Source of the DNA: Flavobacteriaceae bacterium | Lineage (GTDB): Bacteria; Bacteroidota; Bacteroidia; Flavobacteriales; Flavobacteriaceae | Direction of reading: 5' to 3' | Assembly: GCA_014075215.1 (NCBI GenBank) | Contig: CP046177.1 | Location: 3,720,501-3,784,500 of the forward strand | DNA length: 64,000 nt | Shown here: positions 24,494 through 33,671 of the stretch, piece after piece | Numbering within the stretch: position 1 is the first letter of the stretch | Layout of the letters: the number at the start of each line of letters is the position of its first letter | Notes under the pieces: model-generated | Told to the model about the DNA's origin: nothing | What the model saw: only the letters and a program-made list of their open reading frames with translations | The model's database searches: none | Translations under genes and position numbers: made by a program

Positions 24494-26178
24494 TAATTTT
24501 CATTTAATTTTTTTAATAATTCTTTTTTAAAATCATATAAAGATACATCTTTGGTATTGGCAAGAGCCAATTTTTGATTGATTTCCAAAGCCTTATTTAC
24601 ATCCTCCAAAGCTTTTTTATATTCCCCTACCTGATAATAAGCATTTGCCCTGTTTTTATATAATGAAGGGAAATTTTTCTGTATGGCTATACCTTTCGTA
24701 TACGTATTTATTGATTTAAGATAGTTTTGTTGTGTAGTATATAAATTAACTAAGTTATAAAAAGCCTCATATTTTTTAGGGTTCATCTCAATTGATTTTA
24801 GGTAGCTTCTTTCTGCCTTATCTAATTTGTTTTTGTTGTAATTAATGATTCCCAAATAGTAATAAGCAGAAGATTTTTCTTTTTTATATGAATGATCGTC
24901 ACTCTCTTTTAGAATGAATTCAATATCTTTCATAGATTTGTTGTATTGTTTTGATTCAACATGATAAGAGGCCCTGTTGACACGGGCAATCAATGTTTTT
25001 TGAGATTTTAAATTATGTGTCCAGAGCGTGTCGGAGTTTTTCCAAATCTTCGTTTGTTGTGTTGTTAAATAACTAAAAAGTAAAATATATGCGATGCCTG
25101 CATATACGGTATAGGTACTCTTTAATCTTGAGATGATTGCAAATAGCGCAATTAAAAACCCCAGATAGGGTAAGTATCCGTACCTATCTGCATAAGGAGA
25201 TAAAAATCGTATAAATAATGTGGTGTGCAAGCCAATAGTTAGCAGGAAAAACAGGATTCCAAAAACAAACAATCGATTCCGCCTTAATGCATAGACACTA
25301 AAAAGCAAGACTAAAAATAAGAATGAAAAAAAGCATTCTCTTATTCCTAAAGAAACAGGCCAGTCATATAAAATGGTCAGTGAAAAAGGAGCTATGTACT
25401 TATATACATACCATATTACCTGATTTGGCGCAATGAGCCAGCTAGGATAGTCTACCGTAAAAGAAGAATGATCGGTTCCTCTAAAAGAAATCGCAACCAT
25501 AATAAAAATACCTGCGAGTAAAATAAAAGGAAGTGTATAGAATACTCTTTTTAACTGAAATCTTTTTTTAGTGTAAAACCAATCTATTAAAAACAGAACA
25601 GGAATGAAAATGATGATTTGAATTTTACAGAAAAGCCCCGGAAGAAATAATAAAAAAGCGATGAAATAATACACTTTTTTACCGGATTTATAAAAATTTA
25701 AATAACACAGAGTGGCAAATAAAAAGAAAAACACATACAACACGGTACTGGTAGCGGAAACCCACGAAACAGCTTCTGCCATTATGGGGTGTATTAAAAA
25801 AAATAAAGCGATCCACACAGATTGTATTTTACTTTTAAAAAGCTTTATGACTATGTGATACACCAGGACCCCGTTAAAAATATGAACTAGTAAACTAAAC
25901 AAATGATAATATCCGGCTGTAAACTTTGCAGCATAAAATAGCACAGCTAATATGAAAGAAGTTAAGGGCTGATACATATTTACCGTTGCAGTAGTAAATA
26001 AAATCTCAATGGATTGAAAAGAAATGGTCTGTACTCTATAATTTTCAGTAAGTTGCAGATGATCATCAAAATTCACAAAACCGTTATTAAAAATACCGTC
26101 ATAAACGAATATACTGATCCATACAAAAAGTATATAATGCCAATACGTTGTGAAAAACCAAATACTTTTTTTTAGCAT
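24493..26178 (-). CDS. membrane protein with C-terminal TPR repeats
   Basis: The protein has 561 aa. About ten transmembrane helices fill residues 10-385 (for example YWHYILFVWISIFVYDGIF, SIWIALFFLIHP-like and FFSFLFLVLLFSVYAL). A loop reading GFVNFDDHLQLTENYRV after the first helix resembles the acidic loop of GT-C/TMTC-type glycosyltransferases. Residues 430-540 hold at least three TPR units (AYYYLGIINYNKNKLDKAE, EAFYNLVNLYTTQQNYLKS, SLYKNRANAYYQVGEYKKA). A protein O-mannosyltransferase-like role is possible, but the catalytic residues are unproven. It lies 12 bases after miaB and overlaps the sigma54 activator gene. Confidence 0.8.
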   Translation of the reverse strand: MLKKSIWFFTTYWHYILFVWISIFVYDGIFNNGFVNFDDHLQLTENYRVQTISFQSIEILFTTATVNMYQPLTSFILAVLFYAAKFTAGYYHLFSLLVHIFNGVLVYHIVIKLFKSKIQSVWIALFFLIHPIMAEAVSWVSATSTVLYVFFFLFATLCYLNFYKSGKKVYYFIAFLLFLPGLFCKIQIIIFIPVLFLIDWFYTKKRFQLKRVFYTLPFILLAGIFIMVAISFRGTDHSSFTVDYPSWLIAPNQVIWYVYKYIAPFSLTILYDWPVSLGIRECFFSFLFLVLLFSVYALRRNRLFVFGILFFLLTIGLHTTLFIRFLSPYADRYGYLPYLGFLIALFAIISRLKSTYTVYAGIAYILLFSYLTTQQTKIWKNSDTLWTHNLKSQKTLIARVNRASYHVESKQYNKSMKDIEFILKESDDHSYKKEKSSAYYYLGIINYNKNKLDKAERSYLKSIEMNPKKYEAFYNLVNLYTTQQNYLKSINTYTKGIAIQKNFPSLYKNRANAYYQVGEYKKALEDVNKALEINQKLALANTKDVSLYDFKKELLKKLNEN

Positions 26179-26190
26179 TACTTTTAATGA

Positions 26191-27642
26191 TTATCCGAGT
26201 AGCCCACCCATTGCAGTACCTTTTAAGGTGGCAGAAGTACAACTCTCTATTCTTACGTTTACAAAATCACCTAATTTATAATGCTCTTTAGGAAAAACAA
26301 CAACCGTATTTTGTGTATTTCTCCCTTTCCAATGCCCGGATGATTTTTTAGATGTTCCCTCTATCAAAACTTCTTCAACATTTCCTACGTGTTGTTGGGT
26401 GCGATACAAGCTGTGTTTTAATTGTAAGCTAATGAGTTCTTGCAAACGTCTTTTTTTGACAGCGGGAGGTACATCATCTTTCATCTTTTTTGCTGCCAAA
26501 GTTCCGGGTCTTTCGGAGTAGGCAAACATAAAACCAAAATCGTATTTTACATATTCCATTAATGTTAATGTGTCTTGATGATCTTTTTCGGTCTCTCCGC
26601 AAAAACCGGCAATCATATCCTGAGACAGCACCATTTCCGGAACAATTCTAAATATATTCGCTACCAATTCCATATACTCCTCCCGGGTATGTTGCCTGTT
26701 CATGGCTTTAAGCATGGCATTGCTTCCGCTTTGAACCGGCAGGTGAATGTATTTGCAAATATTTTTATGCTTAGCCATCGTGTGGATCACATCCAAACTC
26801 ATATCCTGAGGGTTAGACGTAGAAAAGCGAAAACGAATTTTAGGAAACGCCTTAGCACACATGTCTAATAATTGTGCAAAATTTACGGCTGTTGCACGGG
26901 CCATTTCAGAAGCTTTTTTAAAATCTTTTTTTAGACCTCCTCCATACCACAAATAACTATCTACGTTTTGACCTAATAAAGTGATTTCTTTATAATTTTT
27001 TTCTTGCATTTCCCGGATTTCCTCAATAATGCTTTTCGGATTTCTGCTACGCTCTCTTCCGCGTGTAAAAGGAACCACACAAAACGTACACATATTATCA
27101 CATCCCCTGGTAATAGATACAAATGCTGAAACACCATTGTTGTTCAACCTCACGGGAGATACATCTCCATAAGTTTCATCTTTGGACAACAATACATTAA
27201 TAGCATCTCTGCCGGCCTCTATTTCTCCCAATAAATTCGGCAAATCACGATATGCATCGGGGCCTACAACCAAATCTACTATTTTTTCTTCCTCTAAAAA
27301 TTTTTCTTTTAAGCGCTCTGCCATACACCCTAGAACACCTACTTTCATCGCCGGGTTTATTTTCTTTGCAGCATTGTATTTTTTTAATCTGTTCCGAACC
27401 GTAACTTCAGCTTTTTCTCTGATCGAACAAGTATTTACCAAAACCAAATCGGCATCTTCTAAACTTTTAGTGGTATTAAAACCTTCTTCTTCTAATATGG
27501 AGGCTACAATTTCACTATCATTCATATTCATCTGACAACCATAGCTTTCTATATAGAGTTTTTTAGAATTGTTTTTTATTTTTTCCGTAACAAGAGGCTT
27601 GCCCTGCATTTTTTCATCTATGATCTTTTCAACTTGTTTCAT
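26191..27642 (-). CDS. miaB: tRNA-2-methylthio-N6-isopentenyladenosine methylthiotransferase MiaB
   Basis: The protein has about 483 aa from the ATG at 27642. An upstream ATG at 27678 would overlap the promoter -7 box, so the shorter form is preferred. The order is an UPF0004 domain (YIESYGCQMNMNDSEIVASI, VNTCSIREKAEVTVRNRL, VGVLGCMAERLKE with three Fe-S cysteines), a radical-SAM CxxxCxxC (TRGCDNMCTFCVVPFTRGRE), and a TRAM domain (GDFVNVRIESCTSATLKGTA). It adds a methylthio group to i6A37 in tRNA using two 4Fe-4S clusters. It is the first gene of the operon running to secG. Confidence 0.97.
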   Translation of the reverse strand: MKQVEKIIDEKMQGKPLVTEKIKNNSKKLYIESYGCQMNMNDSEIVASILEEEGFNTTKSLEDADLVLVNTCSIREKAEVTVRNRLKKYNAAKKINPAMKVGVLGCMAERLKEKFLEEEKIVDLVVGPDAYRDLPNLLGEIEAGRDAINVLLSKDETYGDVSPVRLNNNGVSAFVSITRGCDNMCTFCVVPFTRGRERSRNPKSIIEEIREMQEKNYKEITLLGQNVDSYLWYGGGLKKDFKKASEMARATAVNFAQLLDMCAKAFPKIRFRFSTSNPQDMSLDVIHTMAKHKNICKYIHLPVQSGSNAMLKAMNRQHTREEYMELVANIFRIVPEMVLSQDMIAGFCGETEKDHQDTLTLMEYVKYDFGFMFAYSERPGTLAAKKMKDDVPPAVKKRRLQELISLQLKHSLYRTQQHVGNVEEVLIEGTSKKSSGHWKGRNTQNTVVVFPKEHYKLGDFVNVRIESCTSATLKGTAMGGLLG

Positions 27643-27663
27643 GAGTTTGAGAAAATTGAGACA

Positions 27664-27697
27664 CAAAGATACAACCAAAAATAAAAAATTATGACAA
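27664..27697 (-). promoter_or_regulatory. Bacteroidota-type promoter of the miaB operon
   Basis: The minus strand carries the -7 box TATCTTTG (27664-27671), matching TAnnTTTG. A TTG at 27695-27697 lies 23 bases upstream, within the published 17-23 spacing. Transcription would start near 27658, about 16 bases before the ATG at 27642. Confidence 0.7.
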
Positions 27698-27839
27698 ATT
27701 GGCAGAAAATAAGAAGAGCATATGTTGTTAAATCAAAAATTAACATTAAAAAAGGCAAATAAAAAAAAACTAACTACTTTTGCAATCCTCAAGTATTCAT
27801 TTATCTTAAAGAATGCTACTGTAATAACTGAAATAACAT

Positions 27840-30323
27840 ATGGCAAAGAATCTAGTGATTGTAGAATCGCCGGCTAAAGCAAAAACAATAGAAAAGTTTC
27901 TTGGGAATGATTTTCAAGTAGAATCGAGTTTTGGACATATTGCAGATTTACCTTCTAAAGAGCTGGGAGTAAATGTAGTCGGAGGTTTCAAACCTAAGTA
28001 TATAGTCCCTACCGATAAAAAAACGGTGGTTAGCAAACTAAAAGATTTCGTAAAAAAATCGGAAACCGTTTGGTTAGCCAGTGATGAAGATAGGGAAGGG
28101 GAAGCCATTGCCTGGCATTTGGCAGAGCAATTAAAACTGGAAAAAAATAAAACAAAACGTATTGTTTTTCATGAGATTACCAAAAAAGCGATTCTAAAAG
28201 CGATTGAGAACCCCAGAGATATTAATTATAATCTGGTAAATGCTCAGCAAGCACGAAGAGTTTTAGACAGGTTGGTAGGATACGAATTATCTCACGTACT
28301 GTGGAGAAAAGTAAAGGGAGGCTTGTCAGCCGGAAGAGTGCAATCTGTTGCTGTTCGATTGATCGTGGAAAGAGAGCGGGAAATTGAACGTTTTAAAACC
28401 ACAGTTTCGTATAGAGTAGATGCCGAATTTACAAATACGGAAAGTAAAAAATTCAAAGCAAAACTGGCGAACAATTTTAATGATAAGACTACGGCCGAAT
28501 CCTTTTTAAAATCATGTATTGGTGCGAGTTATAAAGTAGCGGAATTACAAAAAAAACCGGCAAAGAAATCACCTGCAGCGCCATTTACAACATCTACTTT
28601 ACAACAAGAAGCATCCAGGAAATTAGGATTCCCCGTAGCTAAAACAATGCTTACGGCACAACGATTATATGAAGTAGGACTTATTACGTATATGAGAACA
28701 GATAGTGTAAACCTCTCGGAAGATGCTAAAAATGCAGCTCAAAAAGAAATCACGGCTTCCTATGGTTCGGCATATAGTAAACCGAGAAACTTCGTCACAA
28801 AATCCAAAGGCGCCCAGGAAGCACATGAAGCAATTCGCCCTACAGATCTGGGCAAAAGCAGTATTTCCGTAGAGTACGATCAAAACAGGCTGTATGATTT
28901 AATTTGGAAAAGAACAATTGCTTCCCAAATGAGTGAAGCACAGTTGGAGAGGACTATTGTAAAAGTTGCAAATGATAAAAATGAAAAACTTTTTACGGCA
29001 ACCGGAGAAGTGATTACTTTTGAAGGGTTTTTAAAAGTATATTTGGAAGGAACAGATAATGAAGATGACGAACAGGCAGGGATGTTACCCGTTATGCAGG
29101 AAGGAGAAGATCTAAAAAACGTATATGTTACTGCTACACAAAGATTTACCAAACCACCATATAGATTTACGGAAGCGTCTTTAGTAAAACGTCTGGAAGA
29201 ACTGGGAATAGGCAGACCCTCTACCTATGCTCCTACGATTTCTACTATACAAAAAAGAAAATATATAGAAAAAGGCACGGTAGAAGGGGAAAAAAGAACT
29301 TATGAGCAGCTTCTTCTGATGAAGAATCAGTTGAGTTCAAAAATCCTTACGGAAAAAGTAGGTTCGGATAAAGGAAAATTAGTGCCCACTGATATAGGCA
29401 ATGTTGTAAATGATTTTTTAGTTGCCCATTTTTCCAATATTTTGGATTTTGGATTTACAGCTAAGGTAGAAACTGATTTTGATGAAATAGCTGATGGCAG
29501 AGAAGACTGGACTACTATGATAAAAGAATTTTATAAGGACTTTCATGTTACCGTAGAAGATGTTTCAGCAAATGCAGAGAGGGCTAAAGGAGAGCGATTA
29601 TTAGGAGTAGACCCCGAAAGCGGAAAAAACGTATATGTTCGTTTGGGGAGATACGGAGCAATGGTACAGATAGGAGAGGTAACAAATGAAGAAAAACCGA
29701 AGTTTGCGGGCCTGCAAGGTGAACAGACGATGAATACCATTACCCTTGAAGAAGCATTAGAGCTGTTTCAACTACCAAAAATAATAGGGCAATACGAATC
29801 AAATGAAGTGATTATTGCTAATGGAAGATTTGGACCATATATAAAATTTGACGGGAAATTTATTTCTTTAAACAAAGGAGAAAACCCAATGTCCGTAGAT
29901 ATGGACAGAGCTATTGAGTTAATAGAATCCAAAAGAAAAGCAGACGCTCCGATAGGACATTATCAGCAGTTACCCGTCCAAAAAGGAGTGGGCAGGTTTG
30001 GGCCGTTTATCAAATGGAACGGGATGTTTATCAACGTCAATAAAAAATATGATTTCGATCATTTAAGTCAATCGGATTTAGAACAATTAATAGAAGACAA
30101 ATTGCAGAAAGAAAGAGAAAAATTAATTCATTATTGGGGAGATGTCGGGATTCGGGTAGAAAAAGCACGTTGGGGAAGGTTTCACATCATAAAAGGAAAA
30201 ATTAAAATCGAGTTGCCAAAAACAACAGCTATTGAGAACCTTTCAAAGGAAGAAGCCGTAAAAATGATGGAAGCGAAAACTCCAAAAAAGAAAGTTGCAA
30301 AAAAAGCAACTGAAAAAAAGTAA
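27840..30323 (+). CDS. topA: DNA topoisomerase I
   Basis: The protein has 827 aa. A TOPRIM domain (NLVIVESPAKAKTIEKFLG; WLASDEDREGEAIAWHL with DxDxE) is followed by the type IA core with catalytic Tyr in VGLITYMRTDSVNLSEDA. Further core motifs are SAGRVQSVAVRLIVERE and GIGRPSTYAPTISTI. The C-terminus has topoisomerase repeat units (GRFGPYIKFDGKFISLNKGE, VGRFGPFIKWNGMFINV) and a Lys-rich tail. It relaxes negative supercoils behind polymerases. It is transcribed divergently from miaB, and a TACTTTTG box at 27775-27782 fits the -7 element. It is a full-length core gene. Confidence 0.98.
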   Translation: MAKNLVIVESPAKAKTIEKFLGNDFQVESSFGHIADLPSKELGVNVVGGFKPKYIVPTDKKTVVSKLKDFVKKSETVWLASDEDREGEAIAWHLAEQLKLEKNKTKRIVFHEITKKAILKAIENPRDINYNLVNAQQARRVLDRLVGYELSHVLWRKVKGGLSAGRVQSVAVRLIVEREREIERFKTTVSYRVDAEFTNTESKKFKAKLANNFNDKTTAESFLKSCIGASYKVAELQKKPAKKSPAAPFTTSTLQQEASRKLGFPVAKTMLTAQRLYEVGLITYMRTDSVNLSEDAKNAAQKEITASYGSAYSKPRNFVTKSKGAQEAHEAIRPTDLGKSSISVEYDQNRLYDLIWKRTIASQMSEAQLERTIVKVANDKNEKLFTATGEVITFEGFLKVYLEGTDNEDDEQAGMLPVMQEGEDLKNVYVTATQRFTKPPYRFTEASLVKRLEELGIGRPSTYAPTISTIQKRKYIEKGTVEGEKRTYEQLLLMKNQLSSKILTEKVGSDKGKLVPTDIGNVVNDFLVAHFSNILDFGFTAKVETDFDEIADGREDWTTMIKEFYKDFHVTVEDVSANAERAKGERLLGVDPESGKNVYVRLGRYGAMVQIGEVTNEEKPKFAGLQGEQTMNTITLEEALELFQLPKIIGQYESNEVIIANGRFGPYIKFDGKFISLNKGENPMSVDMDRAIELIESKRKADAPIGHYQQLPVQKGVGRFGPFIKWNGMFINVNKKYDFDHLSQSDLEQLIEDKLQKEREKLIHYWGDVGIRVEKARWGRFHIIKGKIKIELPKTTAIENLSKEEAVKMMEAKTPKKKVAKKATEKK

Positions 30324-30349
30324 TAGGGCACGTATTTATATTTTATTAC

Positions 30350-31507
30350 ATGAACTTTGATTTTTTAACCCCTGTAGAAGAAACGATAACAACGGATGTC
30401 GCACCGTTAAACTCCCAAACCGTAGGAAGTAATATTACGATTCATTCCGCGTATAATTCAACCTTTGAATGGGATCATGCGCAGATAGCTATTTTAGGAG
30501 TAGAAGAAAACAGCAATGCGGAAAAGACAGGGAACGGTAAAGAATTACATTTTATCAGAGCGTGTTTATACCGGCTATTTATAGGGAAATGGACAACCAA
30601 AATTGCCGATTTTGGAAATATAAAAAAAGGAAATACAGCGTCCGATACCCATTTTGCAGTTAAAGAAATTATAGGCTCGCTCTTAAAAAAGAACATCATT
30701 CCAATCCTCATTGGAGGAGATCAAAGTCTTACTTTTGCAAATTACAAAGCATATGACCTTATAGAACAGACAGTAAATCTGACCACTGTAGACAGCATGT
30801 TTGATCTGGGTACTTTAGAAGATACCCTATCTTCTGACAATTATTTAAGTAAGATCATTATGCAAACACCTAACAACTTGTTCAACTACAGTAATATAGG
30901 CTATCAGACCTATTTTAATTCTCAGGAAGAAATAGCACTTTTAAAAGACCTTCATTTTGATATATATCGGTTAGGAACATCCAAAAATATGGAATTGATC
31001 GAATCGGTGTTAAGAGATACGGATATGGTGAGTATAGATATCGGTTGTATCAGGCAAAGCGAAGCTCCGGCAGGTAATCATGCATCTCCTAACGGTTTTT
31101 ACGGGGAAGAAATCTGTGCTATTTCCAAGTATGCGGGAATCAGCGATAAAGTATCTTCTTTTGGAATTTACGAATACAATGCTGCTCTTGACACGAATCA
31201 TCAAACGGCTCATTTGATAGCACAAATGATATGGTATTTTATTGAAGGGGTAAATGCAAGAGCAAAAGATTATCCGTATTGCACAAAAGATAACTATCAG
31301 AAATTCATTGTTTTATTTGATGATGATGATCCTATTCATTTTTATAAAAGCGATAAAACAGGAAGGTGGTGGATGGAGATAAATTTAATAAAAGATAATA
31401 AATATAAAAGACATGCGTTAATACCTTGTACATACCAAGATTATATGGAAGCAATGAATCAAAAAATACCGGAAAGATGGTATTTGGCGATGAGAAAAAT
31501 GATATAA
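30350..31507 (+). CDS. arginase/agmatinase-fold protein with degraded metal site
   Basis: The protein has 385 aa and an arginase-family order of motifs with altered ligands. IPILIGGDQSLTF stands where GGDHS would carry the metal His. TTVDSMFDLG stands for DAHxD with Met replacing His. MVSIDIGCIRQSEAPAG stands for SxDxDxxDPxxPG with Gly replacing the second Asp. Three of six Mn ligands are gone, so ureohydrolase activity is unlikely. Annotations such as formimidoylglutamase for this family should be doubted. It sits between topA (26 bases) and gldK, an arrangement that may link it to the gliding/T9SS operon. The function is unknown. Confidence 0.8.
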   Translation: MNFDFLTPVEETITTDVAPLNSQTVGSNITIHSAYNSTFEWDHAQIAILGVEENSNAEKTGNGKELHFIRACLYRLFIGKWTTKIADFGNIKKGNTASDTHFAVKEIIGSLLKKNIIPILIGGDQSLTFANYKAYDLIEQTVNLTTVDSMFDLGTLEDTLSSDNYLSKIIMQTPNNLFNYSNIGYQTYFNSQEEIALLKDLHFDIYRLGTSKNMELIESVLRDTDMVSIDIGCIRQSEAPAGNHASPNGFYGEEICAISKYAGISDKVSSFGIYEYNAALDTNHQTAHLIAQMIWYFIEGVNARAKDYPYCTKDNYQKFIVLFDDDDPIHFYKSDKTGRWWMEINLIKDNKYKRHALIPCTYQDYMEAMNQKIPERWYLAMRKMI

Positions 31508-31612
31508 TTTAAAGATAGATAAATACTTTGTTTTAAAATACCGATGATTGATTGTATTTTAGCAAAAAAAATAATAGGTTTACGAACTTTTTTTGGAAGA
31601 TTTAATAAGAAT

Positions 31613-32959
31613 ATGAAGAAAATAGTATTATATATTTTACTGGCGATATTCATCTGCAGTTGTGGCTCTAATGACAGAGGTGAGCTGGTGGGGGTTAAAA
31701 CAAAAGGACAATGGTTTACGGAAAAACCATACGGAATGACGCTGATTCCCGCAGGTTCTTTTACCATGGGGAAACAAGATGAAGATATCATAGGAACATT
31801 AGATGCTCCGGCAAGAACCGTAACCGTTAGGGCTTATTATATGGATGAAACCGAAATTACAAATTCCGAATATAAGCAATTTGTATTTTGGGTAAGAGAC
31901 TCTGTCGTAAGAACCAAATTAGCACTTCAATCGGAATTTGTTTCGGCAGGAGACTCGTTGTCTTCGGGAGGTATTCACGATTATGCTTTTAAGGTAATAG
32001 ATACTTCCGGTGCAAATGCATATAATAAATATATGTTTGAAAACTACTATGAAATAGGATATGATTCCTTAAGACCATTAAGTTGGGAAAATGATATTAT
32101 CTGGGAACTTTCCGAATATCCGGATGTAGATTACGTAGAAGTAATGGATTCCTTATACATTAAAAAAGAGGAATCATCAAACGGAATACGAATTTTTAAT
32201 AACAAATATTTAAATTACAGATATTCTTGGTTCGATGGGGCGTCGGCAGCCAGAGTGAAAGGAGACAGAAAAGATTTTCTTAAAACGGAAATGTTAAACA
32301 TCTACCCTGATACTACGGTTTGGGTAAGAGATTTCAACTATTCTTATAATGACCCGATGCATCAGGACTACTTTTATCACCAGGCATATGCAGACTATCC
32401 GGTAGTAGGAGTGAACTGGTATCAGGCAAAAGCATTTTGTAATTGGAGAACCAAATACAAAAATGACCGAATCAGAGGAAAAAAGAGAACACTGCCCGTA
32501 TCTGCATTCAGACTGCCAACGGAAGCAGAATGGGAATATGCTGCCAGAGGGGGGTTGGAATTTGCCAAATATCCTTGGGGAGGGCCAACCGCTACAAGTG
32601 ACAGAGGATGCTTTCTGGCCAACTTCAAACCTGTCAGAGGAAACTATGCAGTAGACGGAGCGCTCTATACCGTAGAAGCAAAATCGTACAATGCAAACGA
32701 TTTCGGATTGTATAATATGGCAGGTAATGTTGCCGAATGGACAAATACCGCGTACAACCCTTCTTCGTATTATTTAGGTTCTACCATAAACCCGAATGTG
32801 GAAGATATAAAAAATAAAAGAAAAATCATACGAGGAGGCTCATGGAAAGACGTAGCTTACTTCCTTGAAGTGGCCTCAAGAGATTTCGAATATGCAGATA
32901 CAGCCAGAAGTTATATAGGCTTTAGAACTGTACAAAGCTATTTAGGTAAAAACAGATAA
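31613..32959 (+). CDS. gldK: gliding motility / T9SS lipoprotein GldK
   Basis: The protein has 448 aa from the ATG at 31613. The earlier ATG at 31544 would put 23 residues before a clean lipoprotein signal peptide (IVLYILLAIFICSC), so it is rejected. The body is a formylglycine-generating-enzyme/SUMF1-like fold: GMTLIPAGSFTMGKQDED, YPVVGVNWYQAKAFCNW, FRLPTEAEWEYAARGG, LYNMAGNVAEWTN and KIIRGGSWKDVAYF. With GldN it forms periplasmic rings under the outer membrane in the type IX secretion system. It is first in gldK-gldL-gldM-gldN, with short gaps. Confidence 0.97.
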   Translation: MKKIVLYILLAIFICSCGSNDRGELVGVKTKGQWFTEKPYGMTLIPAGSFTMGKQDEDIIGTLDAPARTVTVRAYYMDETEITNSEYKQFVFWVRDSVVRTKLALQSEFVSAGDSLSSGGIHDYAFKVIDTSGANAYNKYMFENYYEIGYDSLRPLSWENDIIWELSEYPDVDYVEVMDSLYIKKEESSNGIRIFNNKYLNYRYSWFDGASAARVKGDRKDFLKTEMLNIYPDTTVWVRDFNYSYNDPMHQDYFYHQAYADYPVVGVNWYQAKAFCNWRTKYKNDRIRGKKRTLPVSAFRLPTEAEWEYAARGGLEFAKYPWGGPTATSDRGCFLANFKPVRGNYAVDGALYTVEAKSYNANDFGLYNMAGNVAEWTNTAYNPSSYYLGSTINPNVEDIKNKRKIIRGGSWKDVAYFLEVASRDFEYADTARSYIGFRTVQSYLGKNR

Positions 32960-33001
32960 TCAAACAATAAATTAACAACCTCTGAAAATTAAAAATTCAT
33001 T

Positions 33002-33634
33002 ATGGCACAATCAAAATCAACAAAGAAATTATTCAATATGGCATACGGTATCGGTGCCTCAATTGTAATCATAGGAGCTTTATTTAAAATACAGCATATA
33101 TCATATGGTCCTATAACAGGGGGCTTAATGTTAACCATCGGAATGGCCGTAGAAGCGCTGGTATTTTTTATCTCTGCTTTTGAATCGATAGAAGATGATC
33201 TGGACTGGACAAAAGTATATCCCGAATTAGCAAATTTGGATGAAGATTCCGAACCGAAGGATACACAAGGATTACTATCTCAAAAATTAGATAACTTGTT
33301 ACAGGAAGCAAATATAGATTCCAAATTGATGGAAAAATTTGGAAATAGTATGAAAAACTTCCAGGGAGCAGCCGAAGGATTATTTTTTGCAGCCGAATCT
33401 ATTACTGCTACAAATAAGTACAACGAACAAATGTCTTTGGCTGCAGTGCAAATGGAATCTTTAAACGGATTGTACCAGATACAAATGGAACATGCAAACA
33501 AGCAGGCCAAAGTAAATGATGTCATCATTGAAAATTCCGAAAGATTAAAAGAACAAATGGAATCTTTGGCAACAAACCTATCTTCATTAAACGGAGTGTA
33601 CGGAGGAATGTTATCTGCTATGTCCAGCAAATAA
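33002..33634 (+). CDS. gldL: T9SS/gliding motor protein GldL
   Basis: The protein has 210 aa. Two transmembrane helices lie near residues 12-30 (MAYGIGASIVIIGALFKIQH) and 37-60 (ITGGLMLTIGMAVEALVFF). They form the inner-membrane proton-driven motor with GldM. The rest is a cytoplasmic helical tail with coiled coil (LSAAVQMESLNGLYQIQMEHANKQ-like). Glu at the end of the second helix region is the type of residue needed for proton flow in this family. It lies 42 bases after gldK and 37 before gldM. Confidence 0.97.
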   Translation: MAQSKSTKKLFNMAYGIGASIVIIGALFKIQHISYGPITGGLMLTIGMAVEALVFFISAFESIEDDLDWTKVYPELANLDEDSEPKDTQGLLSQKLDNLLQEANIDSKLMEKFGNSMKNFQGAAEGLFFAAESITATNKYNEQMSLAAVQMESLNGLYQIQMEHANKQAKVNDVIIENSERLKEQMESLATNLSSLNGVYGGMLSAMSSK

Positions 33635-33671
33635 TTAGTCAATTAATTAAATAACGTAAAAACTAGTTATT

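Noticed and set aside
31544..31612. Earlier GldK start
   Set aside because: It would bury the lipoprotein signal peptide; the ATG at 31613 fits the lipobox.
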